A DNA stretch of 51,142 nt from an uncultured Alphaproteobacteria bacterium (GTDB lineage: Bacteria; Pseudomonadota; Alphaproteobacteria; RF32; CAG-239), in NCBI GenBank assembly GCA_934248075.1, contig CAKQKH010000008.1, positions 1 to 51,142 of the forward strand, given 5' to 3'. The notes under the pieces were generated by a model. It was not told the origin of the DNA, made no database searches, and worked only from the letters and a program-made list of their open reading frames with translations. A program made the translations under genes and the position numbers. This document shows positions 1 to 7,591 of this stretch, piece after piece (position 1 is the stretch's first letter; each line of letters opens with the position of its first letter).

Positions 1-2232
1 GGTATGCGGTGCAACATCGGCAGTATTTGTATCCGGTGTTTTTTCTTCACTCTTGACTTCCGACTCAGATTTTTGCGGCTGAACAGTATCCGCAGAATCT
101 GATGAATTTGGCTCGTTGGCAGGTGTTTCAGCCTGAGAAGAGTCATTACCGCTGTCGGCGACCGCTGCATTTTCTGATGCGGCGTTGGCAACCGGTTCTG
201 CGGCAGGAGCTGCGGTTGAACTGTCAGCACCAGTTCTGGCATCATAATTTTTCTGCCATTCCTGAGCGGCTTTTTCCATATCGACATCTATTTGGCCGTC
301 TGCAGTGATAAAATGGCCGGCGGCATCAAAATGTTCACCGGCGAATACGGTCATTTGTCGTTTGAGGTCGTCACTAAGGCCGTTTTCACCGGTAGCTTGC
401 CACATTTTGGCCAGCTCGGCACTGCTGTGCCACTGGCCGTCATTAATAAGTTTGTTGGCCGCTGCCGGATAACGTTTCAACAACATCTCAATATCATGCT
501 GCTGCCGCGGAGTAAGGTTGTTTAAATCAATTTCAGCCGGTTTAGCCACTTCCGCGGTTTTAGTCTCGGCAGACTGAGGTTGAGTTGCTTCCTCAGTCTT
601 AGTTTCTGAAGGTTGCGGCTGTGCCGGTTCTTCAGTTTTGGCCTCTGCTGATTGAGTCTGAACCGGCCCTTCTGTCTCGGCTTCAACCGATTGTACCGAT
701 TCCTCGGTTTTGACCTCTGAAGATTGAGTCGGTATAGGTTCTTCAGTTTTGGCCTCTGCTGCTTGAGTTTGGACTGGCTCCTCGGCTTTGACATCGGCCG
801 GTTGTGGCTGCACAGGTTCTTCGGCTTTTACTTCATTTTCTGTAATTGTTTCTTCTGCAGCAACGGCGGTTTCCGTCTCCGCAACATTTTCGGTTGTATT
901 GGCCGGCTCATCATTTTGAGCATTGATATTTTGCAGAGCACTGTCATTTTGTGACTGCAAAACGTTAACCGGTTCCGATTGAACTTCCGGCTGGGCATCA
1001 TTGTCTAAACCCGAGCCAGGCAGATCGGCACCGCTGACAGCATCCGGCTGAATGCTGTCAAAATGCGAATATATACCGTAACCGGCGCCGACAGCACCGC
1101 CTACGGCCAAAACCGTGCCGCCGACAGTGGCAATAGTGCGACCACCGTTATTCCATAATTCTTTCCAGCCCTGACGACCTTTACTTTCCCGAATCATATG
1201 CAGAGCCTGTTTCATACCTTTAAAACCATGACCGACACTCTGCCAATATTGCTTAGACAGCATAGAACTCATAGCCTTGGCAGCCAGAATAGTGCTGCCG
1301 CCTGGCATGGCGCGGGCAAAGGAGGTAAAATTATTTTTAATAAGCTCACTGCGGTGTTTCTTAATCACATCACGAACAGATGCACAATCATCATAACTCT
1401 TAACCTGTTTGTACAAGCCGCGAACCGCCATGGTCATACGATAGGCCATATATACCGGACGAGCGCCGACGGCTGTGGTCACAAGTCCGGCGGCCATGTT
1501 AACAAATGGATGTTTCTTTTCAAACGCCTCAACCTTGGATAAAAAACTATCAACCTTTTTACCGGCATTTTTAATCCAGCTCTTAAGAGCAATAATATTA
1601 CTGTGCGCGACAATTTGGCTGGCTAATTTTTCTTGCTGAGGCGACGGCTCAAAGTCTTTTTGCCCTTTTCTTTGAAACAAGGCATGATAAATTTCCTGTT
1701 TAGTTTTACCTTGAGCTACCAGTTCATCAATATCCGCCAATCTTTGAGCATGATAAGTACTTTTATATTTTTCCTCATCTTTTACATCACGAGTGGCGCC
1801 GTACAATGCGGCAAAATATTCAACAGCAACCCGGTTGCCCTCGGTTTTGAGGTGTTTTTGCAGGTTTTCAGCATTAATTTCATCTTGAGATACGCTTAAA
1901 CTGCGCATTGCCGACAAATACGCAACTTCATCAAGCTCTTCATTAATATGGTAAAAATCTTTAAGTCCATCATGATTTTTCAGCTCGGCAAAAACCTGTT
2001 CCACCTGCTGAAGGCGGTCATAATTTTCCGGCGCAGAGAGCTGGTCATCAACTTCAGGAGAAACGGCCAAAGGGTCATTATCTTTTTCCATCAGGAAATT
2101 GTTAAAATCATCCAGCAAAATTCCTTGATTCTGGAGTTTATCAAAATCTTCCCGAGAAAGATTGCATTGCTGCAAAAATTTGTTTAACCAGACATTGCTC
2201 TTCATTTGCTCAAGATTTACCAGATTATCCAT
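1..2232 (-). CDS. Large repeat-containing protein, one membrane segment (3' end off window)
   Basis: Unrecognised. The frame is open for 744 codons from an ATG at 2232, preceded by GGAG 7 bases upstream, to the left edge with no stop, so the C-terminus is missing. Residues 1 to about 360 are charged and mostly helical-looking. Residues about 364-386 form a Gly/Ala/Val-rich hydrophobic stretch that could be a single membrane segment. Residues about 468-567 are a tandem array of roughly 13-residue acidic units of the type KTEEPVQPQ plus a short spacer. After it comes a more ordered part (DLNNLTPRQQHDIEMLLKRY and onward), then another Ser/Ala/Asp-rich stretch. One reading is a membrane-anchored protein with a flexible acidic, Pro/Gln-rich linker, but no catalytic motif is visible. 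That it is a real gene rests on the SD, the long open frame and normal codon use; its function is unknown. Confidence 0.8.
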   Translation of the reverse strand, partial: MDNLVNLEQMKSNVWLNKFLQQCNLSREDFDKLQNQGILLDDFNNFLMEKDNDPLAVSPEVDDQLSAPENYDRLQQVEQVFAELKNHDGLKDFYHINEELDEVAYLSAMRSLSVSQDEINAENLQKHLKTEGNRVAVEYFAALYGATRDVKDEEKYKSTYHAQRLADIDELVAQGKTKQEIYHALFQRKGQKDFEPSPQQEKLASQIVAHSNIIALKSWIKNAGKKVDSFLSKVEAFEKKHPFVNMAAGLVTTAVGARPVYMAYRMTMAVRGLYKQVKSYDDCASVRDVIKKHRSELIKNNFTSFARAMPGGSTILAAKAMSSMLSKQYWQSVGHGFKGMKQALHMIRESKGRQGWKELWNNGGRTIATVGGTVLAVGGAVGAGYGIYSHFDSIQPDAVSGADLPGSGLDNDAQPEVQSEPVNVLQSQNDSALQNINAQNDEPANTTENVAETETAVAAEETITENEVKAEEPVQPQPADVKAEEPVQTQAAEAKTEEPIPTQSSEVKTEESVQSVEAETEGPVQTQSAEAKTEEPAQPQPSETKTEEATQPQSAETKTAEVAKPAEIDLNNLTPRQQHDIEMLLKRYPAAANKLINDGQWHSSAELAKMWQATGENGLSDDLKRQMTVFAGEHFDAAGHFITADGQIDVDMEKAAQEWQKNYDARTGADSSTAAPAAEPVANAASENAAVADSGNDSSQAETPANEPNSSDSADTVQPQKSESEVKSEEKTPDTNTADVAPHT
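532..831. repeat. In-gene tandem repeat, about 39 bp unit, 7-8 copies
   Basis: On the minus strand this encodes successive 13-residue units such as VKAEEPVQPQPAD, VKAEEPVQTQAAE, AKTEEPIPTQSSE, AKTEEPAQPQPSE and TKTEEATQPQSAE. Two units are shortened to 11 residues. The conserved core is (K/A)TEEP.Q.Q. The copies are similar at DNA level too, so copy number could change by slippage or recombination while keeping frame. Confidence 0.85.
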
Positions 2233-2367
2233 ATTTTTTCTCCATGCCGGAATTTAACTATTTTGTATATATACTATCATTTTATTAATGTTACGTCAAT
2301 TTTATTTAGTCTATTTTCGACAAAACGCATAATGGTTTTTATATTGTATATTAAAAAGAAAGTTATT

Positions 2368-2502
2368 ATGAACAGAAACAGTGATGAACTTTTAGACCGA
2401 GGTGGAAAAAACAGTCATACCCTGCTGGTGATTGCCCTGCAGTGCCTGACCGCTTGGATTGTGGCTTTTATGGTTTATCAAATCGGAAGTATTATTTTAT
2501 AA
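2368..2502 (+). CDS. Small single-pass membrane protein, 44 aa
   Basis: ATG at 2368, reading MNRNSDELLDRGGKNSHTLL and onward. A polar N-terminal half of about 17 residues is followed by a hydrophobic helix (about residues 18-43, LLVIALQCLTAWIVAFMVYQIGSIIL) that ends the protein, which suggests a tail-anchored inner-membrane peptide with a cytoplasmic N-terminus. The ribosome site is a modest AAAGAAAG-type sequence. It is divergent from the large repeat protein, and its last 6 bases overlap the 3' end of the converging methyltransferase gene. A longer in-frame reading from 2206 exists but has no SD and crosses the probable promoter region. No family recognised. Confidence 0.5.
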   Translation: MNRNSDELLDRGGKNSHTLLVIALQCLTAWIVAFMVYQIGSIIL

Positions 2503-3303
2503 CAACGGGCGTTGGTTGAGCGCGTCTTTTAGACGCTTTTCCGCCAGTTTTACATAATCGGCGCAATTATCAATACCAACAAAGCGGCGACCAAGCTTGA
2601 GAGCAGCCACGCCGGTGGTGCCGCTGCCCATAAACGGATCCAAAATCAGAGCATCGGGAGTGGTGGAGGCGGCAATAATCCGCTCCAGCAAAGCCAAAGG
2701 TTTTTGAGTTGGGTGCCGCCCATACTTTTTTTCCTCCGGCGGAGTGGCGAATATTGACCAGACACTGCGCATTTGACAATGCGGCTTTTTGATCATGTCT
2801 TTGGGAAAATCGCCGTCTTTCATGGCGTGATAATCAAAATAATGCTTGGCTTTTTTGCTTTTGCGCGCCCAAATCAGACTCTCATGACTGGCGGTGAAAT
2901 ATTTGCAAGACAAATTGGGACTGGCATTGGGTTTGAACCAAATAATGTCATTCAAAATATGATACTTGAGCTGCATCATGGCAAAGCCGCAGGGATAAAG
3001 ACTGTGATAAGTGCCGGAAACCCAAATGGTGCCGTTAGGTTTGAGCAGACGTTTGCACTCGGCCAGCCATTTTTTGTGAAATTCAAAATTGGCTTCTATG
3101 CCGCCGTCGGCATCCCATTGCCCCTTGTTGATGGAAACGAGTTTGCCGTTTTGGCAGCTGGTGCCGACATTGGAAATCAGATAAGGAGGGTCAACAAATA
3201 TCATGTCAAAGGTTTCATCAGCAAAACCTTTTAACACCTCAAAGCTATCGCCGTCATATAGTTGATATTCGTTTTCCATAATCGCATTATGACAGACTGC
3301 CAT
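2497..3303 (-). CDS. DpnA-like site-specific adenine DNA methyltransferase
   Basis: A 268-residue N6-adenine DNA methyltransferase of the beta class, with the catalytic motif first and the AdoMet motif last. DPPY is at residues 38-41, HPTQKP near 199, and the AdoMet motif DPFMGSGTTG near 222, followed by VGID. Length and motif spacing resemble DpnA/DpnIIB (GATC methylation) more than CcrM, which has an extra C-terminal domain not seen here; GATC specificity is therefore inference. No restriction endonuclase gene is adjacent, so it is probably a solitary methylase with an epigenetic or protective role. The start is uncertain: the first ATG has an AAGGA about 20 bases upstream, and ATG 3279 (MENEYQLYDG) is an alternative without an SD. 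It converges on a small membrane protein gene with a 6-base overlap. Confidence 0.88.
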   Translation of the reverse strand: MAVCHNAIMENEYQLYDGDSFEVLKGFADETFDMIFVDPPYLISNVGTSCQNGKLVSINKGQWDADGGIEANFEFHKKWLAECKRLLKPNGTIWVSGTYHSLYPCGFAMMQLKYHILNDIIWFKPNASPNLSCKYFTASHESLIWARKSKKAKHYFDYHAMKDGDFPKDMIKKPHCQMRSVWSIFATPPEEKKYGRHPTQKPLALLERIIAASTTPDALILDPFMGSGTTGVAALKLGRRFVGIDNCADYVKLAEKRLKDALNQRPLL

Positions 3304-3384
3304 ATAAAGGCAACCACATAATTTCCTTATCCCCCGAAAGCATCAACTTCAAGCATGATTCAACGTTTATCGACGCTTGAAGCT

Positions 3385-3416
3385 GAAAAAAAGCCCCGTT
3401 ATATCGCAAACGGGGC
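3385..3416 (-). terminator. Rho-independent terminator of the Cys-rich lipoprotein gene
   Basis: A perfect 8-bp stem, GCCCCGTT (3393-3400) with AACGGGGC (3409-3416), and an 8-nt loop. Read on the minus strand it is followed by six or more T, and it lies 24 bases past the stop of the gene ending at 3440. Confidence 0.85.
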
Positions 3417-3439
3417 CTTGGTAGTAATGTCAGGATTAG

Positions 3440-4006
3440 TTATTTAACATCAAGAAGAATTTCTTCCTGATTATTGGCCGGAACCACAATCTCTACCGGA
3501 GCATTATACTGCTGAACCGGAACGGTTACCGGCTCAGAAACCGGTTCAGAAGCCACGGCCTCAGCCTGATGATCAACATAAGACGAGCGCTCATAGCTTA
3601 CGGCCGCCGAAGTTTTGGGTTCATAGACAGTGGTGTAAGTTGTCTTTTTATATACAATCTCTACCGGTTCGCGAGTTTCACGAATCTGGGGGGCACAACC
3701 GCCGCAAGCCGGAGCAACAACCGGAGCCGGAACTACGGTATGATGACAGCCGCAAGAAGCCGCTGTTTTGCACTCATAAACCGGCGCCGGAGCAACAACC
3801 GGACGAGGATCACGATAACGAACCGCCGGTGCTTGATGAACCCGACGAACATAGCGATAACAGGTTTTGCCGTCAAAATAATCACAATTTTGCGGACGCG
3901 CCTGAACATTTTGGTAGGTAACTACCGGTTCTTCCTCATCATCATAATTCAGACAACCGCAAGCGGATAAACTCAAGATAGCAGTCAATAACAAAAGTTT
4001 TTTCAT
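3440..4006 (-). CDS. Cysteine-rich outer-membrane-type lipoprotein
   Basis: 188 residues. The signal peptide MKKLLLLTAILSLSAC ends in a lipobox (LSAC, lipidated Cys16), so the protein should be exported and acylated. The mature part is low in hydrophobics, rich in Pro/Val/Ala and Cys (CGCHHTVV, CGGC), and ends with a short acidic tail (EEILLDVK). Repeated PAPV segments suggest an extended structure; the Cys pairs could form disulphides or bind metal, which is inference. The start is fixed by AAGGA 11 bases upstream of the ATG. It has its own terminator and lies 110 bases from the next gene, so it may be a separate unit. No named family recognised. Confidence 0.8.
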   Translation of the reverse strand: MKKLLLLTAILSLSACGCLNYDDEEEPVVTYQNVQARPQNCDYFDGKTCYRYVRRVHQAPAVRYRDPRPVVAPAPVYECKTAASCGCHHTVVPAPVVAPACGGCAPQIRETREPVEIVYKKTTYTTVYEPKTSAAVSYERSSYVDHQAEAVASEPVSEPVTVPVQQYNAPVEIVVPANNQEEILLDVK

Positions 4007-4116
4007 TTTTTTAATCCTTGCCGCAAATTTAATTTTGTAAATTTTCGATAATTTTTGTTTAATATAGCCATTATTAAAAAAAAATCAAGTAATTTATGAT
4101 ATTTTATAGGGTTTTA

Positions 4117-5382
4117 TTATAATATACAAATGTCATAAGGAGCAATAATCCGCTCGATTCCGCCATACTTAAAGTTTTGCGGCTCCGCTCCGATATTAAC
4201 GGCAATATCAAGGCGCTGACCGGCAAGCTCACGCCGAAACGCCAGAAATTGTCCGCTTACGGCCAATTCTTGATAATTACCATGCGCCAAAACCTCCGAC
4301 TCGCGGCGAAATTTTGCCCACCAGACAATATGACGGCTCAAATCATTATTTTCCCAAGCAGCGTAATCCGGCCGCACCTCGGCATCGCTTTGTTCGCGGC
4401 GGCCGCGCGCTCCCCATTCGCCGCCATAATAAATCGATGGAATTCCCGGAAACGTATATAACAACCCATACAGTGGCTTGAGCTGGCGCTCGTCTTTGAT
4501 AACGCTGGCAATGCGCGAAACATCATGATTGTCTAAAAAACTATACAGATTTAGCCCCTCATAAACTCCGGAGCCAATTGCAAACTGCCGTTGCAAAGTG
4601 TGCGCTAACTCATACATATTGTTGTCATTGCAGGAAGAATACAGAGCCTTATATAATTCATAATTGGTGCAGCTGTCCAACATCTGAGGATTAACCAAGC
4701 GGCGATAATCGCCAAACACCATCTCGCCCATCAGCCAAAAATCAGCCTTGCGAGCGCGGCACATTTGGCGCAGTTCGCGCACAAAACCAGAGTTGAGATA
4801 ATGAGCGACATCAAGCCTGAGGCCGTCAATGGCAAACTCGTCTATCCACATCGCCACCGCGGACAACAAATGCTGTCTGACCTCGGGATTGCTCAAATTC
4901 AGCTTGACCAAATCATCACAGCCGTCCCAGCCTTCATAGCAAAAACCGTCGTCATAACGATTATTGTGGCTGAAATCCAACTTAAACCACGAAACATAAC
5001 GAGAATCAGCCTTATGCCGGCGAACATCATCAAACGCCCAAAAGCCGCGGCCGACATGATTAAACACGCCGTCCAGCACAACTTTGATTTGGTTTTGGTG
5101 CAAAACTTTTACCAAATGCTTAAAATCTTCATTGGTGCCAAGCCGATTGTCCAGCCAAAAATAGTCGGAGGTGTCGTACCCATGAGCAAATGATTGAAAA
5201 ACCGGCCCCAGATACAACGCATTAATGTTAAGCTCCTGAAAATGAGGCAGCCAATCCAAAATCTTTTGCAACCGAAAAATCGGCGCTGAATTGTAATCAT
5301 TGCGCACCGGCGCACCGCAAAAACCCAGCGGATAAATATGATAAAAAGCGCTCTTATCTGCCCACATCGGCAGCCTACTCAC
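4117..5382 (-). CDS. GH13 alpha-amylase-family glucosidase, cytoplasmic
   Basis: A 421-residue (beta/alpha)8 glycoside hydrolase with all GH13 signature regions: DGVFNH (residues 104-109), GLRLDVAH with nucleophile Asp191, MGEM with acid/base Glu220, and LDNHD with the stabilising Asp287. There is no signal peptide, so it acts in the cytoplasm. There is no N-terminal beta-domain of the neopullulanase/cyclomaltodextrinase type, and the C-terminal domain is short. The likely substrates are maltodextrins or glycogen-derived oligosaccharides, consistent with the glycogen operon elsewhere in the window; exact specificity is not readable. Its first 8 bases overlap the end of the upstream secreted-protein gene, implying co-transcription and translational coupling. 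Confidence 0.88.
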   Translation of the reverse strand: MSRLPMWADKSAFYHIYPLGFCGAPVRNDYNSAPIFRLQKILDWLPHFQELNINALYLGPVFQSFAHGYDTSDYFWLDNRLGTNEDFKHLVKVLHQNQIKVVLDGVFNHVGRGFWAFDDVRRHKADSRYVSWFKLDFSHNNRYDDGFCYEGWDGCDDLVKLNLSNPEVRQHLLSAVAMWIDEFAIDGLRLDVAHYLNSGFVRELRQMCRARKADFWLMGEMVFGDYRRLVNPQMLDSCTNYELYKALYSSCNDNNMYELAHTLQRQFAIGSGVYEGLNLYSFLDNHDVSRIASVIKDERQLKPLYGLLYTFPGIPSIYYGGEWGARGRREQSDAEVRPDYAAWENNDLSRHIVWWAKFRRESEVLAHGNYQELAVSGQFLAFRRELAGQRLDIAVNIGAEPQNFKYGGIERIIAPYDICIL

Positions 5383-5842
5383 TCACAGGCGCCGGGTAAT
5401 GCACTGGGCCGCGTTTTTGCGGCTGCACATCTGTTTTTTCAACCTTATAGCCGCCTTTGATGCACAACAACTTATCAGAACCATAATCTTTGCATTTGAT
5501 CGGAAACAGACTGTCTAACGGCTGCAAATCACCGTCCGGATCACGCTCATAAGCTGTGGTGGCGCAACCTAAGGCACCGCAATTATACTCGGATTTTAGC
5601 GTAAAAACATATTGTCCGTCGGGAAATTTGGCAACATAAAAATCTTCCGGCTTTACTTTATCCGGCAACTCATCGGAGGCCGGCCCATAGATATCATCAA
5701 AGGCAGACTCGATCTCTGCCGCAGAAATACCAATCTCCGGCAAATTTTCACTGGCAGAATTATAAAAAAGATACAAATCAGCCGGCTTGGCCACAGCCCC
5801 CGCACTCCACAACAACGCCGTCAACAACGCGATTTTTTTCAT
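5375..5842 (-). CDS. Small secreted protein, unknown family
   Basis: 155 residues with a clear Sec signal peptide (MKKIALLTALLWSAGAVA, cleavage probably after Ala18). The mature protein has four Cys, including an NCGALGC pair and KC..LLC, suggesting two disulphides in the periplasm. The C-terminus is Pro-rich (KRGPVHYPAPVSE). The start is supported by GGAGGG 6 bases upstream of the ATG. It is the first gene of a two-gene unit with the GH13 enzyme (8-base overlap), but a cytoplasmic enzyme and an exported partner make a functional link unclear. No domain recognised. Confidence 0.75.
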   Translation of the reverse strand: MKKIALLTALLWSAGAVAKPADLYLFYNSASENLPEIGISAAEIESAFDDIYGPASDELPDKVKPEDFYVAKFPDGQYVFTLKSEYNCGALGCATTAYERDPDGDLQPLDSLFPIKCKDYGSDKLLCIKGGYKVEKTDVQPQKRGPVHYPAPVSE

Positions 5843-5959
5843 ATTCTGCCCTCCGCTGCTAATTTTTGATTATATTAAAATACAAAAGGTTAAAAATTAA
5901 ATACTTTTTTAGAGATTTGTGCCTAAACTGCTAAATATTTTTATTTGGAGGCTGCTGCT

Positions 5960-7393
5960 ATGTTATTGAATGAATTTACCAAATCTGAGGAAAAAATCGA
6001 AATCAGCGGATTAACCGCCGACTCCCGCGAGGTCAAACCCGGTTATCTGTTCGGCTCGCTTAATGATGACAAATTTATTGCCGACGCCATTGCCAAAGGC
6101 GCCGTTGCCGTTATGGTCGGCAGCCACTGCACCGCCGAAATTCCGTACAATATAGCCATTATCCGCTCAGCCAATCCGGCCAAAGATTTTGCCAAAGCCG
6201 CCGCCAACTTTTTTGGCGCTCAGCCTCACCATATTTGCGCAGTTACCGGAACTAACGGCAAAACCTCAATCGCTGATTTTATCCGCCAAATTCTGACCAT
6301 GATGGGATATAAAGCAGCCAGCAGCGGCACGCTTGGACTGATTAAGGGCAACGAGGCGCCCATACCCTCCCCCAACACCACTCCGGTCAGCGTTACCATT
6401 CAGCGCGAGCTTAAAGAACTCGCCGACGAAGGTTATGACTGGCTGGCAATGGAGGCCTCCAGCCACGGATTGTGCCAATATCGTCTGGGCGGCGTCAGTG
6501 TTGAGGTGGCCGGCTTCACCAACCTGACCCGTGATCACCTTGACTACCACAAAACCATGGAAAATTACCTTGAAGCCAAACTGATTCTCTTTCGGGAGAA
6601 TCTGATTGAGGGCGGAACCGCCGTGCTTAATGCCGATATCCCCGAATATGATATTATTGCCAAAGTCTGCAAAGACAGCAACAAACGAGTTGTCAGCTAT
6701 GGCCACGCCGGCAAAGAACTTAAACTAATTTCCGCCACACCGCTGGCTCATGGGCAAAAGTTGGATATTGAATATTTTGGCGAAAAAATGAGCATAGAAA
6801 TCCCGCTGGCCGGCGAATTTCAGGCCATGAACGTACTTTGCGCCCTCGGTATGGCCGCCGAACTCACCGACCTGCCGCAAGAAGTTATCAAATATGTCGG
6901 CAAAATTCACGGCGCCAAAGGCCGTTTGGAACTGGTCGGACAAACCCCGAACGGCGCCGCCGTCTATATTGACTATGCCCACACACCCGACGCGCTGGAA
7001 AATGTTATCCGCGCCCTGCGTCCGCACGCCGCCGGAAAACTCCGCGTTCTGTTTGGCTGCGGCGGCGACCGTGATGCCGGCAAGCGACCGATTATGGGCA
7101 AAATCGCCAATGACCTTGCCGATGTGGTCTATGTCACCGATGATAATCCCCGCACTGAAGACGCCGCCAAAATCCGCGACCAAATTATGGCCGCCTGCCC
7201 CAAAGGCCAAAATATTCCCGACCGCGGCACCGCTATCAAAACCGCTATCGCAGACCTCCAAGCCGGCGATATTCTCATTCTGGCCGGCAAAGGACATGAA
7301 ACCGGACAATATGTCAATGGCAAAGTAATCCCCTTCAGCGACCATGCCGAAGCCGGCAAGGCTTTGGCAAGCTGTTGCTCAGGCGCTCTCTAG
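5960..7393 (+). CDS. murE: MurE, UDP-MurNAc-tripeptide (meso-DAP) ligase
   Basis: Adds the third stem-peptide residue to UDP-MurNAc-L-Ala-D-Glu in the cytoplasm. In 477 residues it shows the Mur ligase ATP loop GTNGKTS (97-103), the Lys for carbamylation in YLEAKLILF (Lys207), the central-domain HTPDALE segment (341 onward), and DNPR (395-398), the motif of ligases that add meso-diaminopimelate. The start is ATG 5960, because GGAGG lies 8 bases upstream; an in-frame TTG at 5945 overlaps that SD and is unlikely. No other mur/dcw genes flank it: upstream is a divergent secreted-protein gene, downstream a flagellar operon. The last residues (KALASCCSGAL) are coded inside a 73-bp tandem repeat, so the C-terminus may have been remodelled. 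Confidence 0.95.
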   Translation: MLLNEFTKSEEKIEISGLTADSREVKPGYLFGSLNDDKFIADAIAKGAVAVMVGSHCTAEIPYNIAIIRSANPAKDFAKAAANFFGAQPHHICAVTGTNGKTSIADFIRQILTMMGYKAASSGTLGLIKGNEAPIPSPNTTPVSVTIQRELKELADEGYDWLAMEASSHGLCQYRLGGVSVEVAGFTNLTRDHLDYHKTMENYLEAKLILFRENLIEGGTAVLNADIPEYDIIAKVCKDSNKRVVSYGHAGKELKLISATPLAHGQKLDIEYFGEKMSIEIPLAGEFQAMNVLCALGMAAELTDLPQEVIKYVGKIHGAKGRLELVGQTPNGAAVYIDYAHTPDALENVIRALRPHAAGKLRVLFGCGGDRDAGKRPIMGKIANDLADVVYVTDDNPRTEDAAKIRDQIMAACPKGQNIPDRGTAIKTAIADLQAGDILILAGKGHETGQYVNGKVIPFSDHAEAGKALASCCSGAL

Positions 7394-7513
7394 CGTTCGA
7401 GCCTTCGGGATTGCGCTACCGAAGCCGGTAGGGGCATTCTCAAGCTATAACTCAGGCACTCTCCAGCGTTCGAGCCTTCGGGATTGCGCTACCGAAGCCG
7501 GTAGAGGCATTCT
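7368..7513. repeat. 73-bp tandem duplication across the murE stop codon
   Basis: Copy 1 is 7368-7440 and copy 2 is 7441-7513; they differ at 6 of 73 positions by eye. Copy 1 includes the last 8 murE codons and its stop. Each copy contains the arms CTTCGG and CCGAAG 10 bases apart and a TACCGAAGCCGGTA near-palindrome, so each could fold. The murE sequence just before copy 1 (about 7348-7367, ccgaagccgg and on) resembles the end of the unit with one indel and may be a degenerate third copy. It lies between murE and the flgI promoter. Confidence 0.85.
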
Positions 7514-7529
7514 CAGAAAAGCCTCTGTT

Positions 7530-7545
7530 TGGCACGGAAATTGCA
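7530..7545 (+). promoter_or_regulatory. Sigma-54 (RpoN) -24/-12 promoter of the flgI operon
   Basis: TGGCAC (7530-7535), 5 bases, TTGC (7541-7544). This equals the RpoN consensus TGGCACG-N4-TTGC(A/T). It lies 47 bases before the flgI start codon. A near-identical element precedes flgE (45553). Confidence 0.85.
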
Positions 7546-7591
7546 TATATATTCGTAAGATTAACTGTCAATTTATTGAGGCTGTAACCTT

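Noticed and set aside
3347..3382. Inverted repeat CTTCAAGC...GCTTGAAG upstream of the methyltransferase gene
   Set aside because: The 20-base loop and lack of a T-run make it neither a good terminator nor a recognisable operator; recorded only.
6725..7345. Long minus-strand open frame inside murE (206 codons)
   Set aside because: Gly/Ala/Asp-rich antisense shadow of a clearly conserved gene, with no SD and no family match.
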